Positions 49,233 through 56,384 of a stretch of DNA of 64,000 bases are shown here, in pieces. Source of the DNA: Pseudoxanthomonas sp. SL93 (GTDB lineage Bacteria > Pseudomonadota > Gammaproteobacteria > Xanthomonadales > Xanthomonadaceae); NCBI RefSeq assembly GCF_026625825.1, contig NZ_CP113065.1:1302001-1366000 (forward strand), in the 5' to 3' direction. The position numbers and the translations under genes are program-made. The notes beneath the pieces were generated by a model that did not search any database, was not told the origin of the DNA, and saw nothing but the letters and a program-made list of their open reading frames with translations. Numbering within the stretch: position 1 is the first letter of the stretch; every line of letters starts with the position of its first letter.

Positions 49233-49344
49233 GGGGATTCTCCGACGAACATTGGGGGAAGGACGTTGCAGCAGAACTGCGGTTGCGGCCGCTAGAATTC
49301 AAGGCGATCGCTGACCTGCATTCAGCTTCCCCCTTTGCTGACGA

Positions 49345-50256
49345 ATGACCGGACCCGTCCCCTACCGCGGCCGCTTTGCGCCCTCACCCACCGGACGCCT
49401 GCATTTCGGCTCGCTGGTGGCGGCGCTGGGCAGCTGGCTGCTGGCGCGGCATCACCGCGGCGAGTGGCTGGTGCGGGTGGAAGACCTCGATCCGCCACGC
49501 GAAGTGGCGGGCGCCGCGCACGCGCAACTGGAAACCCTGGGCGCATTCGGCATGGTCTCCGATGGCCCGGTGCTGTGGCAGAGCCGGCGGCACGCGGCCT
49601 ACCAGCAGGCCGTGGACCAGCTGCTCGACGGCGGCGCCGCGTTCTTCTGCCGCTGCAGCCGTTCCGACCTGGCGGCCGTGGACGGCATCCATCGGCGCTG
49701 CGTCGCCTCCGACAGCCGCCGCCTGCCCGCCATCCGGCTGCGGGTGGACGACGCGGCGCAGGTCGCGTTCGACGATGGCCTGCAAGGCCGCATCGTGCAG
49801 GACGTCGCCCGCGAGGTGGGCGATGTGGTGCTCCGCCGCGCGGATGGCTACTGGGCCTATCAGCTGGCCGTGGTGGTCGATGACCATGCGCAGGGCATCA
49901 CCGACGTCGTGCGCGGCGCCGACCTGCTGGACTCCACGCCCCGGCAGATCCTGCTGCAGCAGGCACTCGGCCTGCCGACGCCCCGCTACCTGCACCTGCC
50001 GCTGATCGTGGATGCGCAGGGACAGAAACTGTCCAAGTCGATGGCCGCGCTGCCGGTCGACGACGATGCGCCGCTGTCCGCGCTGGCCGCGGCCTGGCAG
50101 GTGTTGGGACAGCGGCCCGGGGCGGTCGCCGGCCTCTCTTCCGTGTCGGGCTGGATGGCCGCCGCTTCGGCGAATTTCCAGCCGGAAACCCTGCCCAAAG
50201 TGACTTCCACGACTTTCGCTGCATTGCACAACACCGCTGTCGCACGCGCTGTCTAG
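49345..50256 (+). CDS. gluQ: Glutamyl-Q tRNA(Asp) synthetase
   Basis: GluQ-RS attaches glutamate to the queuosine of tRNA-Asp. The 303-residue truncated GluRS relative has [16 protein letters not shown] (HIGH-type), a partial zinc site with FFCRCSR and RRCVA, and the KLSKS variant of KMSKS. No anticodon-binding domain, as expected. It is divergent from htpX. A TAGAAT -10-like box lies at 49293-49298. Confidence 0.93.
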   Translation: MTGPVPYRGRFAPSPTGRLHFGSLVAALGSWLLARHHRGEWLVRVEDLDPPREVAGAAHAQLETLGAFGMVSDGPVLWQSRRHAAYQQAVDQLLDGGAAFFCRCSRSDLAAVDGIHRRCVASDSRRLPAIRLRVDDAAQVAFDDGLQGRIVQDVAREVGDVVLRRADGYWAYQLAVVVDDHAQGITDVVRGADLLDSTPRQILLQQALGLPTPRYLHLPLIVDAQGQKLSKSMAALPVDDDAPLSALAAAWQVLGQRPGAVAGLSSVSGWMAAASANFQPETLPKVTSTTFAALHNTAVARAV

Positions 50257-50301
50257 AATCGGTTGGCCGTCGGCTTGGGCGGTATCCGGAGAATCATTGA
50301 C

Positions 50302-51042
50302 ATGACATCGCGCGTCGTCCTGGTCACCGGTGGCACCGGGGGTATCGGTACCGCCATCTGCAAGAAGCTGGCGGACATGGGCCACAAGGTCGCCACCAAT
50401 TACCGCAACGAAGAAAAGGCCCGTGCCTGGCAGGCGCAGATGAAGACCGACGGCTACGACATCGCACTGGTCAAGGGCGACGTGACCTCGCCCGACGAAG
50501 CCGACGCCATGGTGAAGGAAGTCGAACGCACCCTGGGCCCGGTCGAAGTGCTGATCAACAACGCCGGCATCACGCGCGACGGCACCTTCCACAAGATGAG
50601 CGCCACGCAGTGGGGCGACGTCATCAACACCAACCTCAACTCGGTGTTCAACGTCACCCGCCCCGTCATCGACGGCATGCGCGAGCGCAAGTGGGGCCGC
50701 ATCATCCAGATCAGTTCGATCAACGGCCTGAAGGGCCAGTACGGCCAGGCCAACTACGCCGCCGCCAAGGCCGGCATGCACGGCTTCACGATTTCGCTGG
50801 CGCGCGAGAACGCCAAGCTCGGCATCACCGTCAACACGGTCTCGCCCGGATACGTGGCCACCGACATGGTGATGGCGGTGCCGGAGGAAGTGCGCGCCAA
50901 GATCGCCGCCGACATCCCCACCGGCCGCCTGGGCAAGCCGGAAGAGATCGCCTACGCCGTCGCCTTCCTGGTCGACGAGCAGGCCGCGTGGATCACCGGG
51001 TCCAACCTGGACATCAACGGCGGCCACCACATGGGCTGGTAA
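50302..51042 (+). CDS. phaB: Acetoacetyl-CoA reductase PhaB
   Basis: An SDR of 246 residues with TGGTGGIGTAI, NNAGITRDGTFHKM, the catalytic Ser-Tyr-Lys (ISSINGLKGQYGQANYAAAKAG) and PhaB-specific TNLNSVFNVTR. It makes 3-hydroxybutyryl-CoA from acetoacetyl-CoA for polyhydroxyalkanoate synthesis or related acyl-CoA chemistry. The start at 50302 follows a GGAGAA ribosome site. It precedes phaR and a second reductase; no synthase gene is in view. Confidence 0.93.
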   Translation: MTSRVVLVTGGTGGIGTAICKKLADMGHKVATNYRNEEKARAWQAQMKTDGYDIALVKGDVTSPDEADAMVKEVERTLGPVEVLINNAGITRDGTFHKMSATQWGDVINTNLNSVFNVTRPVIDGMRERKWGRIIQISSINGLKGQYGQANYAAAKAGMHGFTISLARENAKLGITVNTVSPGYVATDMVMAVPEEVRAKIAADIPTGRLGKPEEIAYAVAFLVDEQAAWITGSNLDINGGHHMGW

Positions 51043-51234
51043 AGCCATCCCGACGCGAGATGGAGTGACGGCAAGCCCCGCTTCCCGTCGCTCACATTCC
51101 AGCTCGCTGGCGTGCCTGCCCCACACTGCAACACCTGTCCTGCTTCCTGAACAGGGAGCCCCTGCCGTCCGCCAGTTGCAAGGGCTGTTGCGCTGCGTCA
51201 TGCTGGCCCAATACGTGTTTAGAGTGAATGCTCA

Positions 51235-51738
51235 ATGGCTGCGATCCGCATCATCAAGAAGTACCCCAACCGCCGTCTCTACGACACGGAGATCTCCAGC
51301 TACATCACCATTGAAGACGTCCGCCAGCTGATCGTCGACGGCGAGGATTTCGAGGTACGCGACGCCAAGAGCGGCGACGACCTGACCCGCACCGTACTGC
51401 TGCAGATCATCAGCGAACAGGAACAGGACGGCGAACCCGTGCTGTCCACGCAGCTGCTCAGCCAGATCATCCGTTTCTACGGCGACTCGCTGCAGGGCTT
51501 CATGGGCAATTACCTCGAGCGCAGCATGCAGCTGTTCATGGAGCAGCAGCAGCAGTTCCGCAGCCAGATGGGCAGCCTGCTGGGCCAGACCCCGTGGACC
51601 ATGATGAACCAGCTGACCGAGCGCAACATGGAGCTGTGGCAGGAATTCCAGCGCAACCTGACCGGTGGCATGGGCCGCCCCACCACGGTCAAGCCCAAGG
51701 AAACCCCGCGCGAAACGCCGAAGACGCGCGCGCGCTGA
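51235..51738 (+). CDS. phaR: Polyhydroxyalkanoate repressor PhaR
   Basis: PhaR binds DNA and PHA granules and controls phasin. The N-terminal PHB/PHA accumulation domain (about 1-70: IKKYPNRRLYDTEISSYITIEDVRQLI) is intact; the C-terminus is a Gln/Met-rich helix and a Lys/Arg tail. The 192 bp before it hold several TGC-rich steps (51180-51213: TTGCAAGGGCTGTTGCGCTGC), similar to the sites known for PhaR, so self-regulation is plausible. Confidence 0.93.
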   Translation: MAAIRIIKKYPNRRLYDTEISSYITIEDVRQLIVDGEDFEVRDAKSGDDLTRTVLLQIISEQEQDGEPVLSTQLLSQIIRFYGDSLQGFMGNYLERSMQLFMEQQQQFRSQMGSLLGQTPWTMMNQLTERNMELWQEFQRNLTGGMGRPTTVKPKETPRETPKTRAR

Positions 51739-51758
51739 ACCCTCTCGTAGTGAAACCC

Positions 51759-51789
51759 GGCCCGCGCCCCGTAGCGCGGGCCTTTTTTT
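51759..51789 (+). terminator. Intrinsic terminator after phaR
   Basis: A 9-bp stem GGCCCGCGC/GCGCGGGCC with loop CCCGTA and seven T, 20 bp after phaR. Confidence 0.93.
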
Positions 51790-51829
51790 GACCCGCGTTC
51801 CGGCGCGCGAAGCAGCAAGGGATTCCCAC

Positions 51830-52570
51830 ATGACACAACGCATTGCCGTGGTGACCGGCGGACTGGGCGGGCTGGGCACGGAGATCTGCAAGGCCCTGGC
51901 CCTCGGCGGCCGCCGCGTCATCGCCGCCGACCTGCCGCCCAGCGCGGAACGCCTGGCCGCGTTCCAGCAGCACACCGATGGCCTGGACGTGCATTTCGCC
52001 GCCGCCGACGTCGGCGACTTCGACGCCTGCGCCGCGCTCGTGCAGGCGGTGCACGACCAGCACGGCGCCGTGGACATCCTGGTCAACAACGCCGGCATCA
52101 CCCGCGACGCCACGCTGCGCAAGATGGAAAAAGCGCAGTGGGACGCGGTGCTGGGGGTGAACCTGGACAGCGTGTTCAACCTCTGCCGCCACGTGGTGGA
52201 CGGCATGCAGGCGCGCGGCTTCGGGCGCGTGGTGAACATCAGTTCGGTCAGCGGCCAGACCGGCAACTTCGGCCAGACCAACTACGCCGCGGCCAAGGCC
52301 GGCCTGCACGGCTTCACCATGGCGCTGGCGCGGGAAGTGGCCAGCAAGGGCGTCACCGTCAACAGCGTCTCGCCCGGCTACGTGGAAACCCCGATGACCC
52401 AGGCCATGCCCAGCGACGTGCGCGCGCGCACCGTCGCCTCGGTGCCGGTGGGCCGCATCGGCCAGCCCGGCGACATCGCCCGCGCGGTGGCCTTCCTGTC
52501 CGCGGACGATGCCGGCTACATCACCGGCGCCAACCTGCCGGTCAATGGCGGGCTGTTCATGAGCTTCTGA
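51830..52570 (+). CDS. Second PhaB-like 3-ketoacyl-CoA reductase
   Basis: Another 246-residue SDR closely similar to the first phaB: TGGLGGLGTEI, NNAGITRDATLRKM, SSVSGQTGNFGQTNYAAAKAG, PVNGGLFMSF. It lies after the phaR terminator, so it needs its own promoter in the 40 bp before the ATG. The two reductases may prefer different acyl lengths or cofactor. It looks like an ancient duplication, as the N-terminal third differs most. Confidence 0.9.
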   Translation: MTQRIAVVTGGLGGLGTEICKALALGGRRVIAADLPPSAERLAAFQQHTDGLDVHFAAADVGDFDACAALVQAVHDQHGAVDILVNNAGITRDATLRKMEKAQWDAVLGVNLDSVFNLCRHVVDGMQARGFGRVVNISSVSGQTGNFGQTNYAAAKAGLHGFTMALAREVASKGVTVNSVSPGYVETPMTQAMPSDVRARTVASVPVGRIGQPGDIARAVAFLSADDAGYITGANLPVNGGLFMSF

Positions 52571-52636
52571 CCGGGCGGCGTGTCCGCCCTGCTTCCACCC
52601 ACGCGAATCCGTACGCAATCTCCCCGAGGAATCACC

Positions 52637-52807
52637 ATGAAACTGACCCCTCCCACCTTCGGCGTCTGGCTCATCGCCCTGCTGCTGGGCAGCGGCGGCA
52701 TCGCCGCGAAGTTCGGCTACGTGCCGGTGCTGGCCCCGCACGCGTTCTGGCTGGTGGTGGCCGGGTTCGTGCTGCTGATCGCGGCGACGGTCTTCAGCAA
52801 ACTCTGA
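52637..52807 (+). CDS. 56-residue small membrane protein
   Basis: A short ORF with GAGGA 7 nt before the ATG and two hydrophobic segments (about 10-24 and 34-54), ending FSKL. Codon use matches neighbours. Related short proteins occur in Xanthomonadaceae as I recall, but no function is known. Confidence 0.65.
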   Translation: MKLTPPTFGVWLIALLLGSGGIAAKFGYVPVLAPHAFWLVVAGFVLLIAATVFSKL

Positions 52808-52885
52808 GACCCCTGCGCTTGTCCGTGCGTGGCCAAGGCGATAACGTCGCCGGGCCACGCCACGTGGCGCGCCGGAGGGCAACGC

Positions 52886-53176
52886 ATGCGCGGTTCCCGT
52901 TCGTTCGTTCTTCTGCTGATCGTGGTCCTGCCGGGTCTGGGGGGTTGCACCACGTCCGCTTCCGCGAGGCATGACGGCCCGCGCTGCGTGGAGGTAGGCT
53001 GCACCGAGAAGATCCCGCTCGCTGCCGCAGGCCCCGGCTCCAGCGTGGTGCTCGTCCAGTGCGAGGGGACCGTGCGGACGACGCGCCGTTACCAGCTCGA
53101 CGCAGGTCGATGGACACTGCAGATGTACGAAACTGGCGCTTCCGAGCACTGCCCGACACCGGCGTCGGCGCGCTGA
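52886..53176 (+). CDS. Small lipoprotein
   Basis: A 96-residue product with a lipoprotein signal: MRGSRSFVLLLIVVLPGLGGC, lipobox LGGC with Cys21. The mature part has three further cysteines (RCVEVGC...C...C), which could form disulphides. It starts at the ATG 52886 after GGAGGG; a GTG/ATG further upstream is in frame but dilutes the signal peptide. Function unknown. Confidence 0.65.
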   Translation: MRGSRSFVLLLIVVLPGLGGCTTSASARHDGPRCVEVGCTEKIPLAAAGPGSSVVLVQCEGTVRTTRRYQLDAGRWTLQMYETGASEHCPTPASAR

Positions 53177-53203
53177 CCGGCCGCCGGCCTTCGGGAGACC
53201 GTC

Positions 53204-53416
53204 ATGGAGCTGGTTGCCTATCTGGTGAGCGCCCTGTGGGATGCGCCGCGGCTGGTCGTGCCACCCCTGCTCGGCATCGGCGCCGGCATTGCCCTTTATT
53301 TCATGACCGGCAGGGAGCCCTCGTCCGCCGCGATGGCCCTCGGCTGCATCCTGCTCGGCCTGGTTATCGGCTTCGTGCTGGAATACCTGCGCGAACCGCC
53401 GCGCGATACGGACTGA
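53204..53416 (+). CDS. 70-residue membrane protein
   Basis: Two membrane segments (about 14-34 and 42-60) with a short cytoplasmic charged tail (YLREPPRDTD). It follows the lipoprotein gene by 27 bp, and its tail lies 3 bp from the convergent gene end. No family recognised; a small envelope protein is the best description. Confidence 0.6.
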   Translation: MELVAYLVSALWDAPRLVVPPLLGIGAGIALYFMTGREPSSAAMALGCILLGLVIGFVLEYLREPPRDTD

Positions 53417-53419
53417 CCA

Positions 53420-53863
53420 CTACTCCATCTCGAAACGCTCGAACGCGATCTCCAGCGTTTCGAACAGCGTCTCCGCCACCGCCGCATCCATCGGCGAGGT
53501 GCGATATGCCGCCGGACGCGCCCGCAGGAAGCGCCAGCGCAGCACCGCACTGCCCTGCTCGTCCAGCAGCGTCACGCTGATGTCGCGTCGCGCATCCCCG
53601 CCGTCGCGCGCTTCGCTCCACCACTGGTACCACGACAGCGAACCGGTCACGCCACGGCGCAGCACCAGATCGTCGTAGTGCGTCAGCGTCGAAAGCTTCA
53701 TCGATTCGCTGGCCTTGTCGTTGCCGTTGCGGTACTCGTTGAGCTGCAGGCGCGCCTCGGGGAACACCACCTCGGCTACCCCACTGCCGGGGCCGTCGTC
53801 ACCCGTGCCGAGGTCGACGAGGAAGTTCATGCCGGGATAGGGACGTTCGCGCAGCTGGGCCAT
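53420..53863 (-). CDS. Orphan gp19-like contractile tail-tube protein
   Basis: 147 residues of the T4 gp19/eCIS tube family: NFLVDLG, then YRNGNDKASESMKLSTLTHYDDLVLRRGVTGSLSWYQWW and ISVTLLDEQGSAVLRWRFLRARPAAYR..., ending EIAFERFEME. These are the hallmarks of the inner tube of contractile injection systems. No sheath, baseplate or ATPase gene is in the window, so it is isolated. It may be a remnant, or part of a dispersed system, or have been adapted to another role. Confidence 0.7.
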   Translation of the reverse strand: MAQLRERPYPGMNFLVDLGTGDDGPGSGVAEVVFPEARLQLNEYRNGNDKASESMKLSTLTHYDDLVLRRGVTGSLSWYQWWSEARDGGDARRDISVTLLDEQGSAVLRWRFLRARPAAYRTSPMDAAVAETLFETLEIAFERFEME

Positions 53864-54011
53864 GGCAGGGTCCGTGTGGGAAGGGAATCAAGGCAGCGGA
53901 TGCCGCCGATTTCCTCTTCCAACGCTCGCCGGGGTCATTGGCGGTCAGCGGACAGGCATCCGGCTGCAATGACGGCGCTGCAACACCCTGCCGCAGGGCG
54001 CAGATACCCTT

Positions 54012-54292
54012 CGATGGCTTTCGCAATGCCATCCCATCGCACTCCGAGAGCCATCTGCAAGGCTCAATGTGAGAAGTGCGGCGATCTGAACCCCATCGAT
54101 GGGTTTCCGAATGCCATCCCATGGCTTTCCGAAAGCGATCTGCCAGGCTCAGTGTGAGAAGCACGGGGCTTGGAGCCCCATCAATGGGTTTCCGAATGCC
54201 ATCCGCTCGCCTTCCGGAAGCCATCTGCAAGGCTCGATGTGAGAAGCACGGCACCGGGGAGCCCCATCGATGGCATTCGGAATGCCATCCGC
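54012..54292. repeat. 85-bp tandem repeat, 3.3 units, each with two palindromes
   Basis: Units begin at 54012, 54097, 54182 and 54268 (85, 85, 86 bp, then partial). The unit has one palindrome of GATGG...CCATC type (perfect GATGGCATTC-G-GAATGCCATC in the last copy) and a second around CTTTCCGAAAG or CTTCCGGAAG, then a conserved GGCTC(A/G)RTGTGAGAAG block. The 540-bp gap 53864-54403 holds only this array and the REP below. The period is not divisible by three and the frames over it are all discordant, so it is non-coding. Confidence 0.85.
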
Positions 54293-54356
54293 GCCGCGCC
54301 GTGCAGCGTCGCATCGCGCCGGCAAGCAAGACGCACCGGGAGGCATCCCACCCGTG

Positions 54357-54393
54357 CAGCCCCGGGTGCGGCTTGCGGCCTTACCCGGGCTAC
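54357..54393 (-). repeat. GTAG-type REP hairpin
   Basis: Read on the minus strand it starts GTAGCCCGGGTAAG and ends CACCCGGGGC, with a CCCGGGT/ACCCGGG stem. The GTAG head is the style of Stenotrophomonas/Xanthomonas REPs. It lies just past the end of the VOC gene. Confidence 0.75.
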
Positions 54394-54403
54394 GGGGACG
54401 CTG

Positions 54404-54757
54404 TCACGGCGTTGAGGACGCCTGCCCGATCCACAAGCGGTTGCCGTCCGGATCATCGATACGGAACTCGCGCATGCCGTAGAACGTGGTGTCCAGGTCG
54501 GGCGCGTCCAGGCCGTTCGCACGCGCCCGTGCATGGAAGGCCTCGAGGTCGTCGGGGTACAGGTACAGCACCGCGACACGCGGCGCATCGCTGGCCGCGT
54601 TGATCGACTGGTCCAGCATCACCCGGCAGTCACCCCAGCGCAGCTTCGCCCAGCCCCAGTCGTCGCGCCTGTCTTCCACCGCGAAGCCCAGCTGTTCGTA
54701 GAACGCGATCGCCCGCGGCAGGTGGCGGACGGGTTGCATGGGGATGATGTGGGACAT
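54404..54757 (-). CDS. VOC (glyoxalase/bleomycin-resistance) family protein
   Basis: A 117-residue vicinal-oxygen-chelate fold protein with two beta-alpha-beta-beta-beta units: MQPVRHLPRAIAFYEQLGFAVEDR and FRIDDPDGNRLWIGQ, the latter with the usual DPDGN turn. The start at 54757 gives MSHIIPMQPV, 30-odd residues shorter than the open frame. A metal site is not obvious (first His not at the usual place), so function may be binding, not catalysis. Confidence 0.8.
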   Translation of the reverse strand: MSHIIPMQPVRHLPRAIAFYEQLGFAVEDRRDDWGWAKLRWGDCRVMLDQSINAASDAPRVAVLYLYPDDLEAFHARARANGLDAPDLDTTFYGMREFRIDDPDGNRLWIGQASSTP

Positions 54758-54922
54758 GGACAACGACTCCGGGATGCGGCGGTGATCGTGCGAGGGAGAT
54801 CTCGGCACGAAAGGAAAGTGTCTCCTACGAGTTTGCGATCATCTTCCAAAGGCACCTGGCGCCAACCAGGCCGCATAGCGAAGCGGCATCGTTGAATCGT
54901 TCACGGCCACCCGCCCGCGCGC

Positions 54923-55459
54923 TCAGCGCGCACCGGCCCGCTTGCGCAGATGCTCCGCCAGTCCGCCCAGCTGTTGTCCCTGCACCTTGTCCACGACCGG
55001 TGCGAATTTGCCCAGATCGTCCGGCGTGTAACCGCCGGCGCGGTACCACAGGGTGATGCGGGTGCCGTTGTTCTCTTCGACGAAGCGCCATTCCAGCGCA
55101 CCATCCAGGCCCATGCCCTGCAGCGGGCCCAGGCCACCGGTCATGCGCAGCAGTTTGCCGGGGTCCACGAAGGTCACCGTCATGTGCCAGGCCTGCTGCG
55201 CGCCGTTGATCTCGCAGAAGCAGCCGCCGGCCTTGTCGCTGATGGAAAGCTTCGAGGCATCGCCCCACCAGCTGTGGTCGGCGGGCCACCACTGGCCCAC
55301 GTCCTTCACCAGCGAGGCGTAGGCGGTCTGCGCGTCCACCGGCACCCATTGCGTATTCTCCAGGGTGAAGCCGTTGGGCTTCATGTCCTTGATCTCGGCC
55401 TGCGCGTGCGGCGCCAGCGCCATCGCGATGACCAGCAGGGGCAGGACCAGCGCCTTCAT
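54923..55459 (-). CDS. Periplasmic SRPBCC-fold protein
   Basis: A 178-residue protein with a signal peptide (ALVLPLLVIAMALAPHAQA) and a START/SRPBCC (polyketide-cyclase-like) fold, by the pattern YASLVKDVGQWWPADHSWWGDASKL and later LEWRFVEENNGTRITLWYRAGG. It overlaps the M48 protease gene by 4 nt and is probably co-expressed. A hydrophobic ligand is suggested by the fold, but none known. Confidence 0.72.
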   Translation of the reverse strand: MKALVLPLLVIAMALAPHAQAEIKDMKPNGFTLENTQWVPVDAQTAYASLVKDVGQWWPADHSWWGDASKLSISDKAGGCFCEINGAQQAWHMTVTFVDPGKLLRMTGGLGPLQGMGLDGALEWRFVEENNGTRITLWYRAGGYTPDDLGKFAPVVDKVQGQQLGGLAEHLRKRAGAR

Positions 55460-56367
55460 GGCGCACCCGGCTCGGTGCAGAACTTCTGGCGGTACGCCAT
55501 CGCCTTGGGCATCAGCGCGGTCAGGTTCTGGATGCGGGTGCCCGGATTGGGATGCGTGGAAGAGAATTCCGGCGGTGCCTGCCCGCCGCTGGCTTCGCCC
55601 ATGCGCTGCCACAGCGGCACGGCTTCCTGCGGATTGAAGCAGGCGGCCGCCGCCAGCATCAGGCCGACTTCATCGGCCTGCGTCTCGTGCGAACGCGCGT
55701 ACGGCAGCAGGTAGCCGTAACCCATCGCGGCCATCACCATCTGTTGCTGCTGCGGGTCCATGCCGCTCATCGCGCCGGCCATCTGGCCGATCTGGGTGAG
55801 CTTCTGCTGCGACATGCGCTGCGCGCCATGGCGCAGCAATGCGTGGGCGATCTCGTGCCCCATCACCACCGCCACCGCATCGGCGTTCTGCGCGACCGGG
55901 ATCAGGCCGGTGTAGACGGCCATCTTGCCGCCCGGCAGGCAGAAGGCGTTGGCCTGGTCGGACTGGATGACGTTGACGTCCCAGTCGAAGGACTTCCAGT
56001 GGCCGCTGGGCTGCAGGCCGTGCTCGGCGGCGATCTCGGCTTCCACCACGCCGATCTTGTTGATCAGCCGCTGGGCGATGCCGCGCACCTGCTGCGCGAT
56101 CTGCGAGTTGGGGTCCACCGGCTGTTCCTGCGACAGGATTTCCTGGTAGGCCTGCAGGCCGAGGGCTTTTTCTTCCTCCACCCCGATGGAGCCGTCGATC
56201 AGCACCTTCTCGCCGGTGTAGGGGTCCTCCACGCGGTTGGAAAACCAGTAGAACGCCGCGTAGCCGGCAAAGCCGAGCAGGATCAGCCAGCGCACATTGC
56301 CGAACAGGCCACGCCGCTGCCCACCCTGCTGCCCGTAACCGGACCGTCCATAAGGATCTTGCCTCAT
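55456..56367 (-). CDS. M48 family membrane-anchored metallopeptidase
   Basis: A 303-residue zinc peptidase with one N-terminal membrane helix (about 24-42), the HEIAHALLRHGAQR zinc motif near residue 175, and the third ligand in SHETQADEVG. It resembles the periplasmic LoiP/BepA-like M48C group in layout but is anchored, not a lipoprotein. I use ATG 56367; GTG 56370 precedes. It sits between an FGE-domain lipoprotein and an SRPBCC protein. Confidence 0.85.
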   Translation of the reverse strand: MRQDPYGRSGYGQQGGQRRGLFGNVRWLILLGFAGYAAFYWFSNRVEDPYTGEKVLIDGSIGVEEEKALGLQAYQEILSQEQPVDPNSQIAQQVRGIAQRLINKIGVVEAEIAAEHGLQPSGHWKSFDWDVNVIQSDQANAFCLPGGKMAVYTGLIPVAQNADAVAVVMGHEIAHALLRHGAQRMSQQKLTQIGQMAGAMSGMDPQQQQMVMAAMGYGYLLPYARSHETQADEVGLMLAAAACFNPQEAVPLWQRMGEASGGQAPPEFSSTHPNPGTRIQNLTALMPKAMAYRQKFCTEPGAP

Positions 56368-56384
56368 CACCCTCTCCCTGGCGG

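Noticed and set aside
54012-54292. Possible CRISPR array
   Set aside because: The units are contiguous similar sequences without unique spacers, and no cas gene is present.
53799-54329. 176-codon minus-strand frame covering the 85-bp repeats
   Set aside because: It overlaps the gp19-like gene in another frame, and the 85-bp period would shift the frame in each unit, so the repeats are not protein repeats.
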